Shown piece after piece: positions 37,201-49,413 of a stretch of 64,000 nucleotides of DNA. Source of the DNA: Sipunculus nudus. Taxonomy: Eukaryota; Annelida; Sipuncula; Golfingiida; Sipunculidae. The notes under the pieces were generated by a model. That model worked only from the letters and a program-made list of their open reading frames with translations. It was not told where the DNA came from and did no database searches. The stretch spans positions 21,801,456 to 21,865,455 of the forward strand of contig CM049318.1 of the NCBI GenBank assembly GCA_026874595.1, read 5' to 3'. Position 1 is the stretch's first letter; each line of letters opens with the position of its first letter. The position numbers and the translations under genes were made by a program.

Positions 37201-40200
37201 GGGTGAAGTGAGGCATGGATTAAGTGGCAAGGGGAATAGAGCCAGTGTGTTGAATATTAGAATGGATGTCTGCAGCGTAAACATGAATGCAGGTGGTGCC
37301 ACCTGTCATAAAATCGAGAAAATTGTCCAGGATGTATAAACCTGCAAAATTTCAGGTGAATAAGTCAAACCACTGCTGAGATATGAGTGATTTTATCCCA
37401 AGGCAGATGAACAGATGGACGCTGTGCAAAAATGGTTGCAGGTGGCGCCACCATTTTTAGTGTATGTTATATAGCCTTCCAAGGGCTACATTAGTGCAAA
37501 ATCTTTAGCCTTATTGGTCAAACTGTTGCCGAGATATGTGGGTTTATGCGTGGAAACAGACGCACAAATGGAGGCTGGGCAGAGAAGAAAGGTCAAAGGT
37601 CAACCAAAAATGAGGGCTACCCGATATGTATAAACATGCCCAATTTTAGGCTGACGAATCAAATTCCTCTGTAGAAATAAGCAGGCGCACACACTGCAAA
37701 AGTCAATGTAGGTGGCACCACCTGTCTTGTAAATGAGAATACCATCAAAGATGCATAGGCAGGTCAAAATATCAGTCTAATAAATCAAACTTCCCCAGAG
37801 TTTGATGCACTGGGCTGACAAGGCTCAGGTGAGTAAGGCAGTTGCCCCCGAGTGACCTGTGACAAATTGCTGCCTCAAGCTACTGCACTGAGTGAACTCT
37901 TGACCTGCACCTAGCTAAACCAAGTGAACTTTTGACCTGTACCTGGCTGCACTGAGTGAACTCTTGACCTGTTGCATAATCTGACAGAGCTGGCAGTCTG
38001 CCAAAGCTATAAATAGATTCAGGCTGAACTTTGGTGCCAAATATGATGCAGTGAGCAGTCTGCCAAAGCTATAAATAGAATGCAGCTACTGCACTGATTG
38101 AACTCTTGACCTATACCTTGCTGCACTTCTTCCAATCCAGGCACTGTGCCAAAATTATTTATAGAGCTGACATCATCTTGGCTAATGGCCAACATCAAGG
38201 CACTGGCAATCTGCCAATGGTAAACAAAGTGCTGCCATCTGTACACAAAAGTGGTCCCTACTTGAAATAACTTTGAAATTTATTTTCCCAATACAAAATG
38301 CTTTACAGCTGACTTTTTATAAAAAAAGAAATCCGGAATACATGTAAAATTATTACAGATGCATACTGAATGCAAAATTAAAATACAGATATATCTCACT
38401 GATGGCAAATTCTTGAATTAAGTTAAGATGAATAACTTAAATCATAAATCTAATTTATTTAAAAGCTTTTTAAAAAACTTTCTTGTCAATATTAACCAAA
38501 GATAACCTGAAATCTAAATGTCTAGTGGCATGATGTAATAGATGCTGATAAACTGGTGCCAGGCTAGATGTAACAGCATCACACAGCTAACATATATGGT
38601 AAAATGACTCAATTCAATCTCCATAATTCAGCCAAAAATCATTCATGTGGAACCATTAATGACAATTATTATAAGAATTATTGTAGGGATTATTCTTGTA
38701 AAATATTTAACAGTCTGGCTTCAGTGGCAACAGTCGAAAAACATTTCCCAGGTTTAAAACTCATATAGGAAGATACAGCAAACTGGCTAAGTTCAGCTTC
38801 CCGTAACTCAGCCAAAAAGCACTGAACCAAAACCACTTAAACAAACTTGAATTATCAACATATGAGGATAAGTAATGTGTGAGATTTAAGAAATTGGCCC
38901 AGTGGTTTTTGAGAAGAAGATCTTTGTAGCCACTGAACTAAAATAGGCTGTTATGGCCAAAAGTCACTGAACAGAGACCATTTAAACAAACTTCAGAAAG
39001 CACTACCCTAGGATCATTTCTGTGTGATATTAAACATTTTGGCCATATGGTTTCAGAGGAGAAGTTTTTTGTAGCCCTCAGTGTGATACAGGCACTGATG
39101 ACCCTGTACAACTAGAATATCAGCAGAAGCTGACAAAAGCCCTCAGCCAAAACAACAGTGTTTAGAGGTGGTAACAGTAACAAGTACTAAATATCTGTTC
39201 TCACATGGATGTATATCTGTACATGTCTCAGTTATGAAAATAAAATGGAGAGGTATGTACCATGATTCATAACAATCCACCAAATGCTTCCTGAAAAATA
39301 AGCTTCTAAGTTTTATTCTATTATAAGCTCTGTGACCTTGAAAAGTAGGTCAAGGTCACCCATCTTCGAACATGACCGAGATTTTGTAGATATATGTCTT
39401 CACCAAAGAAATAAAATTCCTCTTGTGAATCCTTTTAGAGATATCCCACTCACAAGGCCGAAGTTGAAAAATTCAAGAAAAATTCATTAAAAATCAGAAA
39501 TTGCAGGTGGCGCCCCCAAACTTGTGCATCAGTTACAGACCATCAGTCCCTATGATCATAGTAAGCTTTGTGAAAATCCACCCAATGGTTCCTGAGAAAT
39601 AAGCTTCTAAATGTTTTTTCTATAATCAGCTCTAAAACGTAGAAATATAGGTCAAGGTCACCCATCTTCAAACTTGACCGAGATTTTGTCAATATACATC
39701 TTCACCGAAAAAATAAAATTCCTACGGTGAATCTTTTTAGAGATATCCCGCTCACAAGCCCAAAGTTGAAAAATCCAAGAAAAATTCATTAAAAATCAGA
39801 AATTGTAGGTGGCGCCACCAAACTTGTGAAGCAGGTACAGACTATCAGTCCTAATAATCATAGTAAGTTTTGTGAAAATCCACCAAATGGTTCCTGAGTA
39901 ATAAGCATCTAAGTGTTTTTCTATAATCAGCTCTAAAATGAAGAACAAGTGACCCATGGGTCATGACGCTCAGCTGACAAGCATGACCTGTATTTAAAGC
40001 CTGATGGTATACCTTATGGTATCTGATCATACTTGCATGGAAGATGGAAGGTTTGGGATGAAAAGTCTGACTTGAAATGCATCCACAACTTTTTTCAAGA
40101 AGCTGGTCCTGTGACATTGACATTTGACCCTAAGACCTAAATATCAAAAGGTTTGTTCCTCTATTGACATGTAAGGTTTGGGATGATTATTTTGGCTATA

Positions 40201-43200
40201 AGTATTAATTCTGGGAGGTGCAAACACACCCCGTAACTCAGAGAATATAGGTCACAGTGACCTTATTTCAGATCTGCAAGGAGATCTTTTTAGAACCTCT
40301 AAGACTGCATAGGGTTCATGTATCTAGCCCTTACAGTTACAATTTGTGCCCTGCCAATGGCCGGACTGCTGGCCAGACGGACAGATGGAAGGACAACATA
40401 CAAAGACCCATTGCTATAGCACAGCATGACTAAAAGTCAGCTGAACTAAATATCACTGAAACTGCACTGACAAAAGGATTTCTAAGGTGGCTAATTGGCA
40501 GACATAATGGATTTCTGACAAGTCTGACATTTGATATCACACATCCTCCAATATGAGACCAAACGTGTAGCAAATTCTCCAAAGAATGTTACAGTAATGA
40601 ATGTCCAAAACAATTCAAAAGGCATTTTCAGGCCCTCATATTAGATTTATAGATATGTAAATGTAAAAAGTGTAAGTCCAATATTTTTTATTATCACTGC
40701 TTTTCAATGGGATCAGCAGGGTAGGTAAACTGCAAAACCTGAAAGAAAAGAAATGCAGAAAGCATGACTAAAGGTCTTGTAAAACAAGCATGACCTGTGA
40801 CATCATGGACTGAGATTCACAACTTCCAGTCAAATTTTGAAGAACCAATTTGCAAATTTGTTGAAAATTTCCTATGACAACAGAAATATATATCACCTAT
40901 GTCTGGTTAAAACACAGTGAATTGATGGTCTGAGGAAAATGCATGATTGTTAAGCTATCAGGAACTATTCCAACAGCTTGCTTGAAACCTGTCAGTCTCA
41001 AAAAGGAACACCACAAAGGGCAAATATAAGATCAAAATATATAGCAAAAATCAAGGAAATACATGCAAGTTTTTGAGAAACAGGTGCTTCTGTATGAAAT
41101 TTTATTCAATACAAGCCAACTGTACTGCACTTTTATAAATGATGGTAATATTTACTCAGAAATATTTGACCCAATCCTTTACAAGATTACATAAATATAC
41201 ATCCAACTGCATTCACTTTAACTGTTCTTGAGATAATATGATCAAAAGGAATTAAAAGATGGTTGCCTGGTGGCCATATTGGACTTCTGACAAGTCTGAA
41301 ATCAGACAACAAACATTCTCTAAATCGGACCAAACATTAAAGAAAAATTACTGAAACTGCACTGAAGAAAGAATTTCTAAGGCGGCTAACTGGCAGACAT
41401 ACCGGTAATGGATTTCTGACAAGTATGCCATTTGATATCCCACATTCTCCAATAAGAGACCAAACTTGGGGCAAATTATCCAGTAATGAATGACCAAAAT
41501 AATTCAAAAGGCATGTCCAGGCCCCCATATCAGATTTATAGATATGCAATTGTAAAAAGTGTAAGTCCAATATTTTATATTATCACTCTGCTTTTCAATG
41601 GGGTCAGTAGGGTAGGTAAACTGCCAAACCTGAAAGAAAAGAAATGCAGAAAGCATGACTAAGAGTCTTGAAATAACACAAAAAGCCATCCTAAATCAAG
41701 GTACACATCCACATATTATGAGAACAAACACTTGCTTTTATATGTGGTGATATATATTAAAATATTCAGTTTATTGCTAGGATTCCATAAAATAAAGTGC
41801 AAAATGTTCCCATCATCTTATAAATCAGTAGCTAAACCTTAATACTATACTCTCATAGTCTTAATGCCTGGCTGAAGCATTCCGACAACGGTGTTTTTGT
41901 TATGGTGTAACGAGGTACTTATCAATGAGCCTTATCACTTAATAGGCTGATACAAAAGGGAGTCATATGTCACCAGTGTCACTCACAATTACAGCCACAC
42001 AGGGAGATGTACCAGCTGGAGTGGGATGGTTATATTTACAAGAAAAATAGAGATGGTCTATAAAATAAGTAATTGTGGACATCCCTGACCTATGACCTTG
42101 GCCTTTTGCCCACATATCAACTGGATTCTTTCTAAATGATGGGTAACTACTAACTACTTAAATCTGGTGTAATTACTTGGCAACCAATGGGTGTATAACT
42201 TCGACCTGCAACCTTTAACCTGCTGACCAGCTGACCCCAAAATCAATCAGTTATTTATTCAAGCAAAAAGACCCATAAATTTGAAGTTTGAGTCAAACTG
42301 AGTGATGCATAGATGTGGCATATGTGAAAGACTGAAGGTTTAGGTTGAACAGTTACACTTGAAATATGCTCACAAGCATTTAGAACAATTAAATATTGTG
42401 ACCTTGACCTTTGACTTTTTTAACCTCAACATCAATAGGCTTCTTCCCTTATTGGTAGGTAAGCCATATATGACAGATGGAAGGTACAGATTGAAAAGTT
42501 TGCCTGACCTTTGACCTCAAAATCAACAGGTCTTTTCCCCTGTTGGCAGAGAAGCGATATCAGTGCTGGAAGGTTTGGAATGAAAAGTCTAGCTTGAAAT
42601 GTGTCCACAACCTTTTCAAAGAAGTGGATCCTGTGACCCTGACCTTTGACCTTGTGACCTCAAAATCTAAATGATTCTTCTCCAACTTAGTAGGTGAGCT
42701 ATATGTGAAAGATCAAAGAATTGGGATGAAAGGGTTGGCTTAAAATGCATCCACAGGCTTTTCAAAGAAGAGGCTCCTGTGACCTTGACCTATGACCTTT
42801 TGACCTCAAAAAAATTATGGTTCTTCCCCTGTTGGTAGGTGAGCTGTATGTGAAAGATGGAAGGTTTGGGATGAAAATTTTGTCTAAAAGAGTTATTTCT
42901 GGGGGGTGCAAACACACCCCATAACATCGAGAATATAGGTCGCAGTGACCTAATTTCAGGTTTGCAAGGAGATCTTTTTATAACCTCTAAGACTGCATAG
43001 CGTTCATGGCCCTAGCCCCTACGGTTACGATTTGTGCCCTGGTAACGGACGGACGGCTGGCCGGACGGACAGACGGAAGGACGACGGACAAAGACCCATC
43101 GCTATAGCCCAGCATGACTGAAAGTCAGCTGAGCTAAAAATAGGTCAAGGTCACCCATCTTCTAACTTGACCGAGATTTTGTCGATATACATCTTTACTG

Positions 43201-46200
43201 AGGAAATAAAATTCTGACGGTGAATCCTTTTCAAGATATCCCGCTCACAAGGTAAAAGTTAACAGACGCCGGAAGGACAGACAGACGGACGGACAGCTTG
43301 GGTGACGACAATAGCCCATCAGCCTAAGGGCTGAGGGCTAAAAAAGCCAATGCAGGTAGCGCCACCAATACTTCAAATTCAGATATGAACTATGTGACCA
43401 ACATTGGCATAAAATTTGGTGATGATAGCTCCAGCCATTTCTGAGATTTAAATTTTAATATGCTTTTTTGGACAGATGACAAAGTTCAACCTCCTGTAAC
43501 TCGGCCAAAAATCTTGAAACTGGAACCATTCGAACAAACTTGAGAGAGATTGTTACAGGGATCATTTCTGTGAAATATAGGACAATTTGCCTGGACAGTT
43601 TCGGAGAAGATGATTTTTAAAGCTTTTTTAGCTTTTTCCCTATAAAATCTAAGAAAATGCAGTAAGAAAAAATTTAAACAAAATCAGATATAGTTTTTTG
43701 GATGACTGATTATTTGCAAAAACTTTGGTGATGCTAGCTCCTGCTGTTTTTGAGATAGCTATGGTTAACGTACAGACGATGCACGACGTACGACGCACGA
43801 CGCTGCATCATCGCATAAGCTCACAGGTTCGCTAAAAAATCAGAAATTGAAAGAGGCGCCCCAAACTTGTCCAGCAGGTACAAACCATCAGTCCTAATGA
43901 TCATAGTAAGCTTTGTGAAAATCCACCCAATGGTTCCTGAGAAATAAGCTTCTAAGTGTTTTTCTATAATCAGCTGTAAAACGTAGAAAAATAGGTCAAG
44001 GTCACCTATCTTCAAACTTGACCGAGATTTTGTTGATATACATCTTCACTGAAGAATTAAAATTCCTACGGTGGATCCTTTTAGAGATATCCTATTCACA
44101 AGGCCAAAGTTGAAAAATCTGAGAAAAATTCATTAAAAATCAGAAATTGTAGGTGGCGCCTCCTACGTTGTGCAGCAAGTACAGAACATCAGTCCCAATG
44201 ACCATAGTAAGTTTTGTGAAAATCCACCCAATGGTTCCTGAGAAATAAACTTCTAAGTGTTTTTCTATAATCAGCTCTAAAATGTAGAAAAAATAGGTCA
44301 AGGTCACCCATCTTCGAACTTGACCGAGATTTTGTTGACAAACATCTTCACAAAAGAAAAAAGATTCCTACGGTGAATCCTTTTAGAGATATCCTGCTCA
44401 CAAGGTAAAAGTTAACGGACGCCGGACGGATGGACAGACAGCTTGGGTGACGACAATAGCCCATCAGCTTAAGGGCTGAGGGCTTAAAAAGGAAAAAAGT
44501 CAGCAGGGCCCCCCATCATGAAATTAGGCTGCCATGACTTGTAACATTTTGAAGGCTGTAATTGAAGAAAAGAGTCACCCTGAAATGATGCAGAAAGCAA
44601 CTAAAGTTAGGTTACAGCTTTCTGGCTCAGAATTATCCAAGTTGCTTCTTGCCCTAGCATGTGAATGCAAATGGTGGTGTGCAATATAAATGTGCTTTCA
44701 AAATTAAGGAATCATGTCTCTGAAAGACTAAACAATATCATATAGTTTTTCCTGTAGGTTTGCAGGAATGCCTGTCTTAAGCATTAGGCATTTATTAAAT
44801 GTTCAAGAATGAAGATGATGGCTCCTCTATGATCTCCTCTGACTCTGAGGAAAGGTGATAAATGATTTGTCTGTTTGGGACAATGGCTGAGAACAAGGGA
44901 GAACCTGATACTCTGCTTTAGTTGTATCCTAGACTGGTGTGCATGACAGCCTTCAAAAGACTTTGTTCATGGCCAAAGGGGACACAGTCATGGTCAGATG
45001 GTATGGTTAAGAGGTAAGCTGTAAACTGTAAACTTGAATTATTTGTCTGAAAACAAAGTGGATTCAGCAAAAGCGTCCAGGTCACATAAAATACAGTTAT
45101 TGTATCAGAAATCTTGGGCTTATCTTAGTCTTGACTGACCCACCAATTTCATGTGTGTTGAATGTGGACACTGTCTGGTTTAATTTTAAAGGTAAGTTCA
45201 TATGCAAATCCTGGATGCCTGTTAAAGGTTTTTTATGCAGCAGTGCTCCCTATTTTGTTTATAAACATGATTAAAAGTTTCATAAAAGTGTCTGTAAAAA
45301 AAGGCTAATAGCAGCTAAAGGGTGAGAGATTTCGTATTTTGCATTGCAGAATTGAATTCGTGAGAAAAAATTACATAAAACTGATATGTTTGTAAGTTAT
45401 TTTTCTTAAGTTGATAATTTGATGATTTTGTCACCAAGTTGTGACTCAGACCTCGAACCTTGTCCTAGGAAGGATATTTTCTTATTATGACTAAGTAAAA
45501 CCAAATGTGCCTAACCTAACAGGAGTCTTCAACTGTGACATAATGAGGCTTCACTTTTTTCATTATAACTTATTGGCAAAATACAGAATGACCTGTATTC
45601 ATTAAGCCAAGAGGCTTGATTGACTGATTTTAATCGATCAATGGATAAAGTGAAAAAAAAGACAGAAAAGGAAATCCTTTAACTGACATAAAAGTAATGC
45701 ATTCCTCAAAATATCTATAACAGATCACTTTTATATCAAGAGAGTGTTAAGGAATTACATGGGCTGACACAATGGCCTTCTGTGACATACAGAGAAATCA
45801 AAATGGACTTTATAGGTAAAGAGTTTGACATTTTTATTATATAGAGATTATTCTGAATTATTGGAGAACATGAGGAAAAAAAGATGATTATTGACTGAAA
45901 CAAAGGAGAGAGAGAAAAAGATATCAAAATGATTCATTTATGCAAATAAGAGTGGTTAATAAACATCTTTAGATGTTAAGAGATGTTTAGAGATGGAGGT
46001 AAAAAGAATTCTTTGCAAGCATAAATTTAATCAACAAGTGACCTGCAAGGTGGAATAACAGCTTTAATACCGTATTTCCCTGATGCCCTTTTCATAAAGA
46101 ACATGTTTTGTTTAATTAAATGATATGATTTTTACCTTGCCATGGTCTTCTGCCATCACTGTCTGGCTGGAACAGACTTATGTTACGTCTCATGATTTCA

Positions 46201-49200
46201 GCAGCCACTTCAGGTAAAGTCATCATCTGTTTGGAGCCTGACGGACACTCTACCCTCAGATCATCACCAAAGATCTTCCCATACACCTCCAATGCTTCAG
46301 CTATCATAAAGTTCACTGAAAAACAAGCAAATTGTGGAATATATGTCCCCTGCTTTTGCCTCTTTTTGTCCTTTATGCTTGCCCTATAAATATATTTTAG
46401 ATTTTATTTTCACCTGAAGATGTCTCCACATGTCATAGTGGATGTGCTTTAGTTTTCATTGTCCCCTGAAGATGTCTCCACATGACATAATTTTTTGCTG
46501 TGAATTGGAAACAAAATTTTATTTTTTTTTGTTTGGAGCTGGCGAGAATAAATTTTCAGACAGACACCAAAAAATCAATCCCAACCAAGGTATGCATGAG
46601 CGCAATCAGTGACCTTAATTTTAATGTTATCAGATAATATTTAGGAAAGTTATTGCATGGAAACAAACACCTGATGGACAGACAGACACACTGACATACA
46701 AATAGACAAACCCAATTCAATGTCCCCCGTACCACGTAAGCTGGGGACAATAATTATGTAAATAATGTGACATAAATATGGATAGGAGTATACTCATTAA
46801 TTAGGCAACCTTATCTAATTAATAAATGATATTGTTGTGTGTCCACCAACAGATCTAATGAACAACCATTATGGACATTTTACAAAATATCTTAGTTGTC
46901 ATGTGTGGATATTTGTGACAGTACTACATTTCCAGGTGAAAGCTTGACCAACGAAGTTAGGGCCTGTAAATCGGTCTCATGTCCTGTGCCCCTTTGCTGT
47001 TTATTCCATCTGAATAAGACAACATAAATAGATAGATACAGATAAATTACGGAATATTGCATCTGTATCCCAACATTTGTGGAGTGCCATTTTCGATTTC
47101 CCAAATGTATTTACACGTCCCTCTGTATCCTGCTTGTACATACTTCAAGACAGGCTCATATTATCAGTTGGCTCAATCAAGGTGCATTACCTTACAGCAG
47201 TTAGCAGCGACACTGACTGTAATTAAGATGGACATTGTGACATAAAATACTTACTACATATCCACACAGGGCCACGCCAGTTACTGTTACCTCCAAACAT
47301 ATCAGAATCAGACTCCCCGGGGCAGTATCTGATCCCCTCGTCAGCTCTCTGTGAGCCCCTAGGCTTTACACGGTGGGTCCTATGTGCCTAGGTGGAAAGA
47401 AGAAACAGTCATCTAAATTCCAGCAGGAAATGTCAGAATTTTTTCCCCCAGATACCTCCCAATTTAAATTATCTTGCATCCCAAAAGACCCTCCTGAATC
47501 AATAGTTCCAGTTTCCACCACTAGATGTCGTACAAGAAGCCACAACATCGACTCTTCTTTGCTGAAGGCTGATATCTCCAATTTGTGTTTCTACTGATAC
47601 TGTATAATTAATTTAATGGCCAGATTGTGGAGCTATTCCCATGGTATATCCATGGTTATACCAGTGAGGCTTTTTAAACTAATTGTTGGTAAAGTTAGGA
47701 GTTTTAGTCTAATATCACTAACAATGACAGCCTTCCTGGTCTTTCTCTTTCAGATCTGTTCATTCTTGTGGTTTTCTTGGCTCCCTGTGAAGCATTCAAC
47801 TAAAGCAGCCATAACAGGTGCTAGGTGGTTATTTGTTCTACATTTTGCTGAAACCCATGTCCAGTACCCAAACAATACCCATTTGCTCCTGGGTGTAGAG
47901 GGTGTATTCTGGTGGTGAAGGCTTTTGCCAGGACTTAGCACAGAAGGCGGTCAAATCAGGATGAGATTCTACACTCTTGCAGTCATAAGTTCAGCAACTC
48001 AATTATTTTACCACCACACACCAAACTAGCGGTTGATTTTTTTTTCACATGAAGCCCAGACTTCCATTAATGTTGCAAATTCAAATGCCTCCAACTGCCA
48101 TGTCTGATTAAGTCCATTTTTTTCTTTTAAACCCTGTGACTAAATTTTACTCTGCCTCGATTGTGTAACTCTTATTAAACTACCACTTAACCTACTGTTT
48201 AAATTTATTAAACATCCAACTTGATCACACTGATAACAAGGGCCTTGCAAATGTGCATAATACCCAAATCAGGTATCTGGTGACCTCTGACCTCATTAGA
48301 TATGCGTAAATTTTGATGAGAATGTAATTTAGATGAGAAACTTCAAAGGTAAATATGTATAATGAGTTTCATGTAAATCCATAGGATTTTTGTTAAGTCA
48401 GCACAGTACCTCCAAAGTGCGGCAACCCCTGACCTCATTAAATATGAGTGCGTTTCACTGGAAATCGAACTTAGGCGAGATATTTTATGATTAACAGTTT
48501 TGATAAGTTTTATCAAAATACTTCATATTATTTGTAATTTATCGCTGCGACATCATCAAGTGGCCGGTACAAGGCAGCCTGGTATACTATAACCTCTGAC
48601 CTCATTAGATATGTGTGAATTCTGCTGTGAGTTTAATTGAGGTGAGGAACTGTATTGGTAAATATGTATATAATGAGTTTCATGAAAATCCATAGGATTT
48701 TTATCAAGTCATGATCACCACAGGGCCTCAAAAGTGTGATGACCTCTGACCTCATTAAATATGCATGGATTTTGCTGGAAATCATTACTTAGGTGAGATA
48801 TTTTACTGATTAACATACTTCTGATGAGTTTTATCAAATCCTTCATATTCTCTGTAAGTTATCACGGCGATACCACAAAGAAGCCGAGTGACCCATAGCC
48901 CCTACTTAATATGTGTGAATTTTACTAATAATCGAACTTTGGTGAGATAATCTATTGGTAAGTAGTTACGGTGAGTTTGGTGATAATCCATCAAAGCCAC
49001 GGTAAGTCATCACAATGACACTAAAAGTTAACATTACGGTGGTTATACCATAATACTCCTGTCATAAGACGGACGTATAAAAACGATGGATGAACATTTG
49101 ACTTACTTTTGATAGTGACCTGACACCATGAGGTGATAGGAACTGTTTTTCATCAAGAAGGCAAGACAGAATCCCTCTCAACATGGCCTCATCCAACAGA

Positions 49201-49375
49201 CTAAAACACTGGGCTGATCCATCCATTTCATCCTGAAAATAATTGTATGTTTTCTTTCATTTTGTGCATGGTTCAAAGGATACTGACACTGGAAGATGAT
49301 AAATTATGGTATAATCAGCCAGTTGTCAAGAGAGTAGTTCTCCTGTATGATAATAACATTTTACCTGCAGAGTGC

Positions 49376-49413
<38 letters not shown>

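Noticed and set aside
41337-41689. Minus-strand ORFs inside the long repeat (and their copy at 59324-59804)
   Set aside because: They are not preserved between repeat copies without frame changes and carry no transposase or reverse transcriptase motif.
43305-43342. Calling the GCTAAAAA-ended repeats Helitrons
   Set aside because: A hairpin precedes CTAA, but the spacing is short, the following base is not T, and no 5' TC terminus or Rep/helicase frame was seen.
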